Source: Peptococcaceae bacterium UBA3933
Lineage (GTDB): Bacteria > Bacillota > Peptococcia > Peptococcales > BICA1-8
Length of the DNA: 27,078 nt
NCBI GenBank assembly: GCA_002385805.1
Contig: DGEF01000045.1
Coordinates: 1 to 27,078 of the forward strand
Direction of reading: 5' to 3'
Shown here in pieces: positions 7,411-14,441 of this stretch. Under the pieces are notes generated by a model. That model had not been told where the DNA came from. It searched no databases and saw only the letters and a list, made by a program, of their open reading frames with translations. How positions within the stretch are numbered: the first letter of the stretch is position 1; every line of letters begins with the position of its first letter. Made by a program: the position numbers and the translations under genes.

Positions 7411-8071
7411 TTCCCCACACCACCTTCAAATATTTAGGTTCTTTAGGATTTATCTCGATCTTTTCTCTTATTTTACGAATATGGACGGCTACTGTGTTTT
7501 CCGGGTTAAAGGGGGCCTCCTGCCAAACCCTTTCATAGATTTCCTCAATTGAAAAAACCCTGCCGGCATTTTGAGTTAAGAGCTTAAGTATTTTATATTG
7601 AACAGGAGTAAGTTTAACCTCCTCTCCGTCAACAGTTACAATTTTACTTTCATCATCAACCACCAGCCCCCCGGTCTTAAAAACATTTTCTTTGGTTTCC
7701 AGACTGCCTAAAGTTGTATACCTGCGCAATTGTGATTTGACCCGGGCAATTAATTCTAAAGGATTAAAAGGCTTGGTCACATAGTCATCAGCGCCAATAT
7801 TTAGCCCAAGAATTTTGTCCGTATCCTCTGCTTTTGCCGAAAGCATAATAATAGGAATATTTTTTTCTTCCCGGATTTTCAAAGTAGCCCTTAGACCGTC
7901 CATTTCCGGCATCATAATATCCATAATTATTAAATGAACTTCTTTTTCATCTACGATTTCCAGTGCTTCTTTGCCGTTACTGGCCTTAAATACATGATAG
8001 CCTTCATTTTGCAAATAAATGGAAATTGCTTCTAGGATTTCTTTGTCATCATCACAAACCAGTATATTCAC
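7385..8071 (-). CDS. OmpR/VanR-family response regulator
   Basis: DNA-binding regulator, 228 aa from the GTG at 8071. The receiver domain shows the acidic pocket DDD (7-9), phosphoacceptor Asp51 in MDIMMPEMDG, Ser78 and Lys100 in TKPFNPLELIARVKSQLRR, a run typical of VanR-like proteins. The C-terminal half is a winged helix of the Trans_reg_C type ending in the W-G-I-G-Y-K-V hairpin. A longer frame opens at a GTG at 8080, but that codon is itself part of the GAGGTGA ribosome binding site; the GTG three codons later is correctly spaced and gives the usual M-N-I-L-V-C-D-D-D start. It overlaps the kinase gene by 26 bases. An 11-base-period direct repeat upstream suggests autoregulation. Confidence 0.94.
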   Translation of the reverse strand: MNILVCDDDKEILEAISIYLQNEGYHVFKASNGKEALEIVDEKEVHLIIMDIMMPEMDGLRATLKIREEKNIPIIMLSAKAEDTDKILGLNIGADDYVTKPFNPLELIARVKSQLRRYTTLGSLETKENVFKTGGLVVDDESKIVTVDGEEVKLTPVQYKILKLLTQNAGRVFSIEEIYERVWQEAPFNPENTVAVHIRKIREKIEINPKEPKYLKVVWGIGYKVEKL

Positions 8072-8102
8072 AACTTTCACCTCGATTTATAAAATCGTAA
8101 AA

Positions 8103-8111
8103 ATTATATCA
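8103..8111 (-). promoter_or_regulatory. extended -10 promoter of the response regulator operon
   Basis: TGATATAAT on the minus strand (8111-8103) is a perfect extended -10 (TGnTATAAT), about 30 bases before the GTG. The -35 region is poor, as often with extended -10 or activator-dependent promoters. Confidence 0.55.
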
Positions 8112-8172
8112 CATCCTTTGTTTTTCTTTACCGTTAGCATAACAGGTAAATCTTATGAAACCCTCAATAAAA

Positions 8173-8191
8173 TTCTTAAGAATTTCTTAAG
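8173..8191. promoter_or_regulatory. candidate response-regulator box: direct repeat with 11-base period
   Basis: TTCTTAAG occurs at 8173-8180 and again at 8184-8191, offset by exactly 11 bases, one helical turn. OmpR-family regulators bind such tandem repeats as head-to-tail dimers. It lies about 60 bases upstream of the -10 of the two-component operon and after the terminator of the preceding gene. The core CTTAAG is itself palindromic. Confidence 0.45.
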
Positions 8192-8198
8192 ATGCCCT

Positions 8199-8232
8199 AA
8201 AAAATAAAAACCGGTCAAAATGACCGATTTTT
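8199..8232 (-). terminator. terminator of the chemoreceptor gene (bidirectional form)
   Basis: CGGTCA (8212-8217) and TGACCG (8221-8226) pair around AAA, extended by an A5/T5 stem after one mismatch. The minus strand continues into TTTTTATTTTTT. It lies about 70 bases past the stop of the chemoreceptor gene. Confidence 0.85.
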
Positions 8233-8299
8233 ATCCTCCTTTGCAATATGTAAAATATAATAACAATACCGAAAATACTTTATAATTTTTGGATTTTAA

Positions 8300-9760
8300 T
8301 TAACCTACTTTTCGGGAAGATTGTTTGATTTTGCTTTCAACCCTGTCCAAAAGAGATAGCATTTGCTGGGATAGTTTCTCCGCTTCTCCGAATAACCTGT
8401 TTGCTGCAGTGTAATTATTTTGTTTAACCGCATTAATCACTTTATCGCCCAAACCATGAAACTCGTTATGAATGATATCAATTTTTTGCCACTCATCTTT
8501 AATCTCAGGTTGTTCTATTTCTATGGCTTGATAGAAATGTCCAAAAGCACATTTACGGGAATTGGTTTGTAGAGGAAAAATACGCATTTCTTCTACCATT
8601 TGTTTTAATCCTTTTATCCAATTACGATGGGCCTGTTTAACTTTGCGAATAACCTCCTGCAATTCTTCTTCAGAAACTGCATGTCTTCCACCTTTTAAGC
8701 CATCAAACATTTCTTTAACAATTAAAGAAAGCTGGTCATCTATTTGGGAAATTTGTCCGGCAAATTCAACACTTTCTTGGGCTTCCTTATGTATAGTCTC
8801 AGTCATATAGCTTAGCCTTTCTGCATCTTTACTAGAAGCCTCCATGGCTTGATTAATTTCATCAGTAGAATTTTTAATACCCTGCATATATTTATGTATA
8901 GTATCTACATTTATAATTACATTTTTAAGCATGTCCACATTACGGCCCACAGTAGCCGATACCAGTTCTATTTTTTCACTCATTTCTCCGGTAGATTCCA
9001 GGGTACTGTCCAAACTGTCCTTACCTTCCTGAGCTGCACCGTGAATCCTATTTACAAACTGACGCATACCTTCCAGATTTTCTTTAGTGTCATCAGCCAG
9101 CTTTCTAATCTCTTGAGCCACAACAGCAAAGCCACGCCCGTTTTCACCGGCTCGTGCCGCTTCTATAGCCGCATTTAAAGCCAAAAGATTTGTTTGCTCA
9201 GCTATGGCCTGCACACTGTCAACTATTTTACCTACCTCTGTAGCCAAGTCTACTAATTGCTGAATCTTTTCACTCATAACCTGAGTGTCCTTTACTACAT
9301 TTTCTTTAAGCAATTGTACTTCTTTCAGCAATTCAATGCTTTCGTCGTTTTTTTGCACAAGCACCTCTGATTCCTGAGCTAAATTATCTAATGTTTCTGA
9401 AGTTGTTTTTACCGTTTCGTTTACTTGATTCATACTGGCAGTTGTCTGCTCCACAATTGCCAGGTTAGATTGACTCAAGGTACTCATTTCTTCGGCGAAA
9501 TCTGTCAGTTGCTGAGAAATATGAGACATGCCTACATCAAAATTACTTAAAGAACTCACAATATCCAACATCTGCCGTGCAGAAACAGCCATTGTCTTTT
9601 CACTGTTCAATAACCTTTGAAAATGAGACAATACAGTTTTATGTAGAGGATACTCTACTTGGGGAGCACTAATCTCTTTGCCCTTGGATACCTCTTCCAC
9701 ATAGTGGACAATTTGTTCCGCTTCCCCACATGGTGTTTTCCGAAAAACACTAAGTGCCAT
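8300..9760 (-). CDS. cytoplasmic methyl-accepting chemotaxis protein with C-terminal CZB zinc-binding domain
   Basis: Soluble chemoreceptor, 486 aa from ATG 9760. There is no membrane segment. Long coiled-coil helices flank the highly conserved signalling tip, with AIAEQTNLLALNAAIEAARAGE near 185-206 and GRGFAVVAQEIRKLAD near 208-223. The C-terminal 110 residues match the chemoreceptor zinc-binding (CZB) domain, with predicted ligands His378, Cys404 in KCAFG, His431 and His435 in HNEFHG. Known CZB receptors respond to zinc-linked or oxidant cues. A GTG three codons upstream lies inside the AGAGAGGTGAG ribosome binding site, so the ATG is chosen. It is transcribed divergently from the CDF metal exporter. 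No other che genes are in the window. Confidence 0.93.
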   Translation of the reverse strand: MALSVFRKTPCGEAEQIVHYVEEVSKGKEISAPQVEYPLHKTVLSHFQRLLNSEKTMAVSARQMLDIVSSLSNFDVGMSHISQQLTDFAEEMSTLSQSNLAIVEQTTASMNQVNETVKTTSETLDNLAQESEVLVQKNDESIELLKEVQLLKENVVKDTQVMSEKIQQLVDLATEVGKIVDSVQAIAEQTNLLALNAAIEAARAGENGRGFAVVAQEIRKLADDTKENLEGMRQFVNRIHGAAQEGKDSLDSTLESTGEMSEKIELVSATVGRNVDMLKNVIINVDTIHKYMQGIKNSTDEINQAMEASSKDAERLSYMTETIHKEAQESVEFAGQISQIDDQLSLIVKEMFDGLKGGRHAVSEEELQEVIRKVKQAHRNWIKGLKQMVEEMRIFPLQTNSRKCAFGHFYQAIEIEQPEIKDEWQKIDIIHNEFHGLGDKVINAVKQNNYTAANRLFGEAEKLSQQMLSLLDRVESKIKQSSRKVG

Positions 9761-9818
9761 GCGTCTCACCTCTCTATTAATGATAAAATGAGTAAAAATA
9801 GTTAAAATTTTTGTAATT

Positions 9819-9847
9819 TATATAGATAAAGTGTAGTATATTGTCAA
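9819..9847 (-). promoter_or_regulatory. promoter of the chemoreceptor gene
   Basis: On the minus strand a perfect TTGACA (9847-9842) and TATATA (9824-9819) are 17 bases apart. A second TTGAC lies 11 bases upstream (9858-9854), making a direct repeat over the -35 that could bind a regulator. It has no sigma-D (flagellar) hexamers that I can see. Confidence 0.55.
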
Positions 9848-9900
9848 CTTAAGGTCAATACTAATTTATATAATAATATCTATATCTAATTTTTTTAACA

Positions 9901-9929
9901 TTGACAAGGTTAGCGGCATATATTAAAAT
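9901..9929 (+). promoter_or_regulatory. promoter of the CDF transporter gene
   Basis: A perfect TTGACA (9901-9906) and TAAAAT (9924-9929) are 17 bases apart. Transcription should begin near 9936, giving a leader of about 85 bases that contains the hairpins of the next entry. Confidence 0.75.
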
Positions 9930-9944
9930 GAATAAAAATTTAAA

Positions 9945-10000
9945 GCAGTGGATACTAAAATCCATGGGCATCTTGCAGAGGATTGCCTCATGGATTTTTT
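9945..10000 (+). promoter_or_regulatory. leader terminator with possible competing antiterminator (attenuator) of the CDF gene
   Basis: Bases 9957-9966 pair perfectly with 9989-9998 (AAAATCCATG / CATGGATTTT), extended by GGCA 9967-9970 with TGCC 9984-9987 across a one-base bulge, and the stem ends in T6 (9995-10000). This is a rho-independent terminator between the promoter and the start codon. TGGAT at 9949-9953 can pair instead with ATCCA at 9960-9964, extended by GC 9945-9946 with GC 9968-9969; the two folds exclude each other. It lies only about 10 bases after the likely transcription start, so the ligand or factor would have to act on a very short RNA. It does not fit the NiCo, Mn or Mg riboswitch patterns I recall. 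Confidence 0.6.
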
Positions 10001-10020
10001 AAGTAAAGGGTTGGTTTTTT

Positions 10021-10908
10021 ATGGCTGTGGAAAACTTTAAAAAAGTACAACAAGTATTATTGCTAATTCTTTTTGCTAATCTTGCTGTTTCTTTAACCAA
10101 AATTGCCCTTGGCTATTTAATTAACAGCACCAGCATGACTGCTGACGGTTTCCATTCATTATCCGACGCATCTTCTAATATAATTGGATTAATCGGCATT
10201 CATTTTGCGTCCCAGCCTGTAGATGAAGACCACCCCTATGGCCACGGAAAATTTGAAACTCTAGCCGGCTTATTTATTTCCGGTATACTGTTTTTGGTGT
10301 CCGGAAAAATAATAATTGAAGCCATCCTTAAATTTTTTAACCCAACTGTACCTCAAATAAGCTCTGTTAGTCTTATAGCCCTACTCCTTACATTATTTAT
10401 AAATATTTTCGTTTGTTTCTATGAAACAAAACAAGGCAGAAAACTTAACAGCCAAATCCTGATCTCTGATTCCGCCCATACGAAAAGTGATATTTTTATT
10501 TCCTTAGGCGTTTTAATTACTCTTCTTAGTATTAAATTAGGGTTCTCCCCCATTATTGACCCTATAGTTTCTCTAATTGTAGCAGTATTCATTATCCAGG
10601 CTGCATACGAAATATATAAGGACAATAGCGATGTTCTCCTGGATAAGGCCGTTGTGGATACAGAGCAAATAAAAAGCATCACCCAAAGCTTCGAGCAGGT
10701 TAAAGACACCCATAAAATCAGGAGTCGCGGAAGCAGCACTAATTTATTTATTGACATGCATATTATGATTGAACCAGACTTAAATGTTGTGGAATCTCAT
10801 AAGTTAATTCATGATATTCAGGAAAAAATTCAAAAAGAAGTAAACGAAAAGGCCCAGGTGATTATCCACCTGGAACCTTTTGAAGAACAAGAAGAAAAAA
10901 AGCAATGA
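10021..10908 (+). CDS. cation diffusion facilitator (CDF) family metal exporter
   Basis: Membrane antiporter that exports divalent metal ions (Zn, Fe, Mn, Co or Ni) against protons, 295 aa. It has six hydrophobic helices followed by a cytoplasmic metal-binding domain of about 90 residues. The transport site would be His45 and Asp49 in ADGFHSLSD (TM2) and His154 and Asp158 in DSAHTKSD (TM5), an H-D-H-D set rather than the D-D-H-D of E. coli FieF. The family run DEDHPYGHGKFE is at 69-80. The C-terminal domain ends with an acidic tail. The ATG follows AAAGGG at ten bases and a T6 run. Expression probably depends on the attenuator in its leader. It is convergent with cls with only 13 bases between stops. 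Substrate is not certain. Confidence 0.92.
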   Translation: MAVENFKKVQQVLLLILFANLAVSLTKIALGYLINSTSMTADGFHSLSDASSNIIGLIGIHFASQPVDEDHPYGHGKFETLAGLFISGILFLVSGKIIIEAILKFFNPTVPQISSVSLIALLLTLFINIFVCFYETKQGRKLNSQILISDSAHTKSDIFISLGVLITLLSIKLGFSPIIDPIVSLIVAVFIIQAAYEIYKDNSDVLLDKAVVDTEQIKSITQSFEQVKDTHKIRSRGSSTNLFIDMHIMIEPDLNVVESHKLIHDIQEKIQKEVNEKAQVIIHLEPFEEQEEKKQ

Positions 10909-10921
10909 AGCAAGCTTAAAG

Positions 10922-12460
10922 CTACATCAAAGGAGCAAAAATCCGCAAAAAGGTACCAATCAGGGTTTGGTACCATTTTATGTTTTTTAAGTCTTTTAGA
11001 GTGATCTCTTGACACATTTTTAAGGTATGTTCAAAGTCCTCCTTCATCTTTTTTACACTACTACTCTTATAAAGCCAGACACCACATTCAAAATGCAAAA
11101 ATAAACTTCGGTAATCCATGTTAATAGTACCTACAACACCATACTCATCATCTGCTACAAAAGTTTTAGAGTGAATAAAACCAGGTGTATACTCATAAAC
11201 CTTTACTTTATTTTCTATTAGAACCTTGTAATGAGACCGAGTTACCTGGTGCACATACCATTTGTCTGCACGATAAGGTGTTATTATTCGCACGTCGACA
11301 CCTGCTTTTGCAGCAGATGTTAATGCTGTTACCATTTCACTATCAATTATTAAATAGGGAGTGGTTATATAGATATACTTCCTGGCTTTATTAATCAGGT
11401 TTAAATAAACAATTTCCCCCACAGGTTCATCGTCCAGAGGGTTATCAGCAAAAGGTTGCACATAACCATCGTTAAAATCTTTGCTTTCTTCAGGGATTAA
11501 TTTTTTAAATTGATTAAAGTCCTCATCGATTCCCCGAATATAATCCCACATGGAAAGAAACATTACCGTTAAACTCCAAACCGCATCTCCTTTGAGCATA
11601 ATAGCCGTATCCTTCCAGTGGCCATACTTTTCAATTTTATTGATGTACTCATCAGCTAAATTTATCCCGCCTGTGAAACCAACATAACCGTCAATTATAG
11701 CGATCTTGCGGTGGTCCCGATTATTTAGCCGCGGAGATAAAAGAGGAATCAGAGGATTAAAAACACTACATTTAATACCCTTTTTCTCCAATTCCTGATC
11801 ATATCCATAAGGCAATTTTAATAAACAGCCAATATCATCGAAAATGACCCTTACATCTACACCTTCTCTTGCTTTTTCCACCAGAATCTCCAAAATACTG
11901 TCCCACATATAACCTTCTTCAATAATAAAATATTCTAAAAAAATGTAGTGTTTGGCCTTTTTAAGTTCTTCCTTTAACCTGGCAAACTTAATTTCCCCTG
12001 AGGGAAGATACTCGCTGATGGTTTGGTTATAAGGTGGATAATAGGAATAATTATAAATGTAGCGTGACTGATTGGCAGCATCTAAATTTTGCGAGCTTAA
12101 TTCATCCAAAACTAACTGCGGGAATTCTCCCAGAGATTCTCTTGTCTTGTCTCCTATATATTTCATCTTGCGTTTTTCCCGCTTACTTAATTTATTACCA
12201 CCAAAAAAAGCATAAAACAGTACTCCGAATATAGGAAACATCAATACAGGAATAATCCAAGCCAGCTTATAGACAGGGTTTGTTTTGGTATTGACGATCC
12301 AGAGCACGGCTATAATACTAATGAATAAACTACCACCATAAAAGAAAGCAAAATATTCATTGAACTTTATAATTACAGCTATAAAAACGAACAATTGAAC
12401 AGCTATGGCAATAAAAGTAAATAAAATCCGGTGATAGGAGAAATTCCTGATAAATTTCAT
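10922..12460 (-). CDS. cls: cardiolipin synthase (phospholipase D superfamily)
   Basis: Makes cardiolipin from two phosphatidylglycerol molecules at the membrane, 512 aa, the normal length. Two or three hydrophobic helices lie at about 10-32, 40-56 and 66-86. Both catalytic HKD motifs are complete: H250-R-K252-x4-D257 (HRKIAIID) and H430-S-K432-x4-D437 (HSKTFVAD), each followed by the usual G-x-x-N stretch (GFTGGIN, GVVGTIN). The start is an ATG preceded by GGGAGTGGG. A TATAAT on the minus strand (12502-12497) could be the -10. A strong hairpin lies inside its last 60 coding bases (see terminator entry at 10952). It stands alone, convergent with the CDF gene. Confidence 0.95.
   Translation of the reverse strand: MKFIRNFSYHRILFTFIAIAVQLFVFIAVIIKFNEYFAFFYGGSLFISIIAVLWIVNTKTNPVYKLAWIIPVLMFPIFGVLFYAFFGGNKLSKREKRKMKYIGDKTRESLGEFPQLVLDELSSQNLDAANQSRYIYNYSYYPPYNQTISEYLPSGEIKFARLKEELKKAKHYIFLEYFIIEEGYMWDSILEILVEKAREGVDVRVIFDDIGCLLKLPYGYDQELEKKGIKCSVFNPLIPLLSPRLNNRDHRKIAIIDGYVGFTGGINLADEYINKIEKYGHWKDTAIMLKGDAVWSLTVMFLSMWDYIRGIDEDFNQFKKLIPEESKDFNDGYVQPFADNPLDDEPVGEIVYLNLINKARKYIYITTPYLIIDSEMVTALTSAAKAGVDVRIITPYRADKWYVHQVTRSHYKVLIENKVKVYEYTPGFIHSKTFVADDEYGVVGTINMDYRSLFLHFECGVWLYKSSSVKKMKEDFEHTLKMCQEITLKDLKNIKWYQTLIGTFLRIFAPLM
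10952..10980 (+). terminator. hairpin inside the 3' coding end of cls, probable terminator of the CDF gene
   Basis: GGTACCAA (10952-10959) and TTGGTACC (10967-10974) form a perfect 8-bp stem with a seven-base loop. On the plus strand ATTTTATG and then T6 follow, about 45 bases past the CDF stop. On the minus strand TTTTTGCGG follows, but there the hairpin precedes the cls stop codon by about 30 bases. Confidence 0.6.
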
Positions 12461-12597
12461 CTTGGCCCACTCCCATCAAGGCACTCATATAACTATATTA
12501 TATTAAAAAAAGATAGGTTAGTCCTTTTTGAGAAAAAAAAGAACTTAAAACGTTTCTCCACGCAATAAGCTCTTATTGTATAGATTAAGAAAAATAA

Positions 12598-14157
12598 TTA
12601 TGAAGATGTTCTAACCATTTCAAATTCATCCAAAATCTTTTGATCCGGTTCTTTTGTTAACAGAGAAACAACCGCAATAAAAATACAAGAGGTTAAGAAA
12701 GCCGGGAGCAATTCATAGATTCCCCATACTCCCCCCAAAGGTTTAAGAACAAGTTTCCAGAAAAAGACCATGCTCCCACCGGAAAGCATCCCGGCAATAG
12801 CCCCTGCCCGGGTAGTTCTTTTCCAGAATAAAGAAAACAAAATAAGAGGTCCAAAGGTAGCTCCAAATCCTGCCCAGGCAAAAGAAACAACAGAAAAGAT
12901 AATGCTGTTTTCGTCAAGGGCGATAATAATACCGAAAAGTGTTATTAATAGTAAAACTACTCTTGTTACAAACATAACTTCTTTATCAGTAGCATTCTTC
13001 TTAAAGATGCCCTGAAAAATATTCTTTGAAACGGCAGAAGCCGCTATTAATAAATAAGAATCAGAGGAACTGATAGTAGCCGCCAAAATACCGGCCATAA
13101 CTACTCCGGCGATTAGTGCCGGTAACAAATTAGTAGATATTATGATAAATATATTTTCTGCTGTACTCTGGGTAAGCAATTCAGTAGGATATAGAGTTCT
13201 TCCTACTAAGCCTATAGAAACAGCAGCTAAAAGAGAAATAACACACCAGATGATGGCGATTCTTCTGGATTTTGTAAGCTCATCTGTTTTTCTAATGGCC
13301 ATAAACCTGATTAAAACCTGGGGAATCCCAAAATAACCTAATCCCCAAGAGAGGGTAGAAATAATTGTTAAGAATCCATACTTACCTGCTTCCCCAAATA
13401 AGGGGCGTCCATTTTCCACCTGTTGTACTCCGTCTACCACTACTGGTTGGGCAATCCCAAAAAATTCGAAAAATCCCGGTATCTGTTTAATATTTTCCAG
13501 CACAACTCCGATACCGCCGGCATTAATAACACCTGTAGAAAAAACAGAAACTAAAGCAAAAATCATAACAATAGCCTGAATAAAATCCGATGTACTTTCA
13601 GCTAAAAATCCACCTAATAGCGTATAAAAAATAACAAATAAGGCCCCGAGAATCATCATATATTGATATTTCAAAGCAAAGAGAGTACTAAACAGTTTGC
13701 CTACGGTAACAAAACAACTGGCCGCATAGACAGTGAAAAAGATTAAAATAAATAATGCCGAAATAGTCATGATAATCTTACGTTCTTCTTTAAACCTATT
13801 ACTTAAAAAATCGGGAATAGTAATTGCATCCCCGGCAACAATTGAGTAATTTCTTAATCTTTTAGCTACTAATAACCAGTTAACATAAGTACCTACAGCC
13901 AGTCCAATAGCCGTCCAAATAGCATCACTTAAACCGAACCAATAAGCAACACCCGGCAGCCCCATTAAAAGCCAACCGCTCATGTCGGAAGCCTCGGCAC
14001 TCATTGCCGTAATCCAGGGGCCTAATGTTCTGCCTCCGATAAAATAATTCTCACTGCTTTCATTTGAGCGTTTGGCAAAATATAATCCAATTCCAATAAC
14101 CACCATCATATATGCACACATGGCGATTAAAATCTGAATTCTATCTGCACCACCCAT
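12598..14157 (-). CDS. putP: sodium/proline symporter, PutP type (SSS family)
   Basis: Na+-coupled proline uptake across the cytoplasmic membrane, 519 aa with about 13 hydrophobic helices, normal for PutP (502 aa in E. coli). The PutP-specific run SAEASDMSGWLLMGLPG is at 53-69; Asp58, Ser60 and Gly61 line up with the Na+-site residues Asp55, Ser57 and Gly58 of E. coli PutP. A second polar helix AATISSSDSYLL lies where the other Na+ contacts are expected. The ATG has AGGGGG eight bases upstream. It is monocistronic with a good promoter. No proline catabolic gene (putA) is next to it, so uptake for osmoprotection or for Stickland-type use are both possible. Proline specificity is inferred from the signature. 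Confidence 0.9.
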   Translation of the reverse strand: MGGADRIQILIAMCAYMMVVIGIGLYFAKRSNESSENYFIGGRTLGPWITAMSAEASDMSGWLLMGLPGVAYWFGLSDAIWTAIGLAVGTYVNWLLVAKRLRNYSIVAGDAITIPDFLSNRFKEERKIIMTISALFILIFFTVYAASCFVTVGKLFSTLFALKYQYMMILGALFVIFYTLLGGFLAESTSDFIQAIVMIFALVSVFSTGVINAGGIGVVLENIKQIPGFFEFFGIAQPVVVDGVQQVENGRPLFGEAGKYGFLTIISTLSWGLGYFGIPQVLIRFMAIRKTDELTKSRRIAIIWCVISLLAAVSIGLVGRTLYPTELLTQSTAENIFIIISTNLLPALIAGVVMAGILAATISSSDSYLLIAASAVSKNIFQGIFKKNATDKEVMFVTRVVLLLITLFGIIIALDENSIIFSVVSFAWAGFGATFGPLILFSLFWKRTTRAGAIAGMLSGGSMVFFWKLVLKPLGGVWGIYELLPAFLTSCIFIAVVSLLTKEPDQKILDEFEMVRTSS

Positions 14158-14191
14158 TAATTTTCCCCCTAAAAATTCAAATAGTCCCTCA

Positions 14192-14220
14192 ATTATACTA
14201 AATTACTAGGAATTTTTCAA
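14192..14220 (-). promoter_or_regulatory. promoter of putP
   Basis: On the minus strand TTGAAA (14220-14215) and a perfect TATAAT (14197-14192) are 17 bases apart, about 35 bases before the ATG. Confidence 0.75.
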
Positions 14221-14300
14221 CAAAATCACCCCTTTTCTTTCATATTAGAAGATTCACAAAACCTTATTTTAATCTCTTATCTTTAAAGAAAAAAGTTTAG

Positions 14301-14327
14301 GGAGAATTCTCCAACTCTTTGGAGAAT
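14301..14327. promoter_or_regulatory. candidate operator: three alternating GGAGAAT half-sites
   Basis: GGAGAAT at 14301-14307, its complement ATTCTCC at 14306-14312 and GGAGAAT again at 14321-14327. The first two overlap as the perfect palindrome GGAGAATTCTCC; the second and third form a 9-bp inverted repeat (ATTCTCCAA / TTGGAGAAT) with a CTCT spacer. It lies between the divergent putP and efflux-pump promoters, 30 bases upstream of the -35 of the latter. The binding protein is not identified and no regulator gene is adjacent. Confidence 0.55.
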
Positions 14328-14356
14328 GTTCATAAATTTTATACACCAGCAGTTTT

Positions 14357-14385
14357 TTGTATATTTTTAAAAATTATCCTATAAT
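14357..14385 (+). promoter_or_regulatory. promoter of the DHA2-type efflux gene
   Basis: TTGTAT (14357-14362) and a perfect TATAAT (14380-14385) are 17 bases apart. The predicted transcription start near 14392 leaves no room for a ribosome binding site before the GTG at 14397, which supports the TTG at 14442 as the start of the gene. Confidence 0.75.
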
Positions 14386-14441
14386 TAATACTGATAGTGC
14401 CTTCAAATTTAGAAAAAAAGATTACATTGGGAGGAATACCC

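Noticed and set aside
12550..12590. Possible terminator of putP (CAATAA-GAGC-TTATTG hairpin)
   Set aside because: The stem is only six AT-rich pairs and no T-tract follows directly; too weak to call.
14397..14441. Fifteen-codon N-terminal extension of the efflux pump from a GTG
   Set aside because: The predicted transcription start is about five bases before this GTG and there is no ribosome site; the TTG at 14442 has both.
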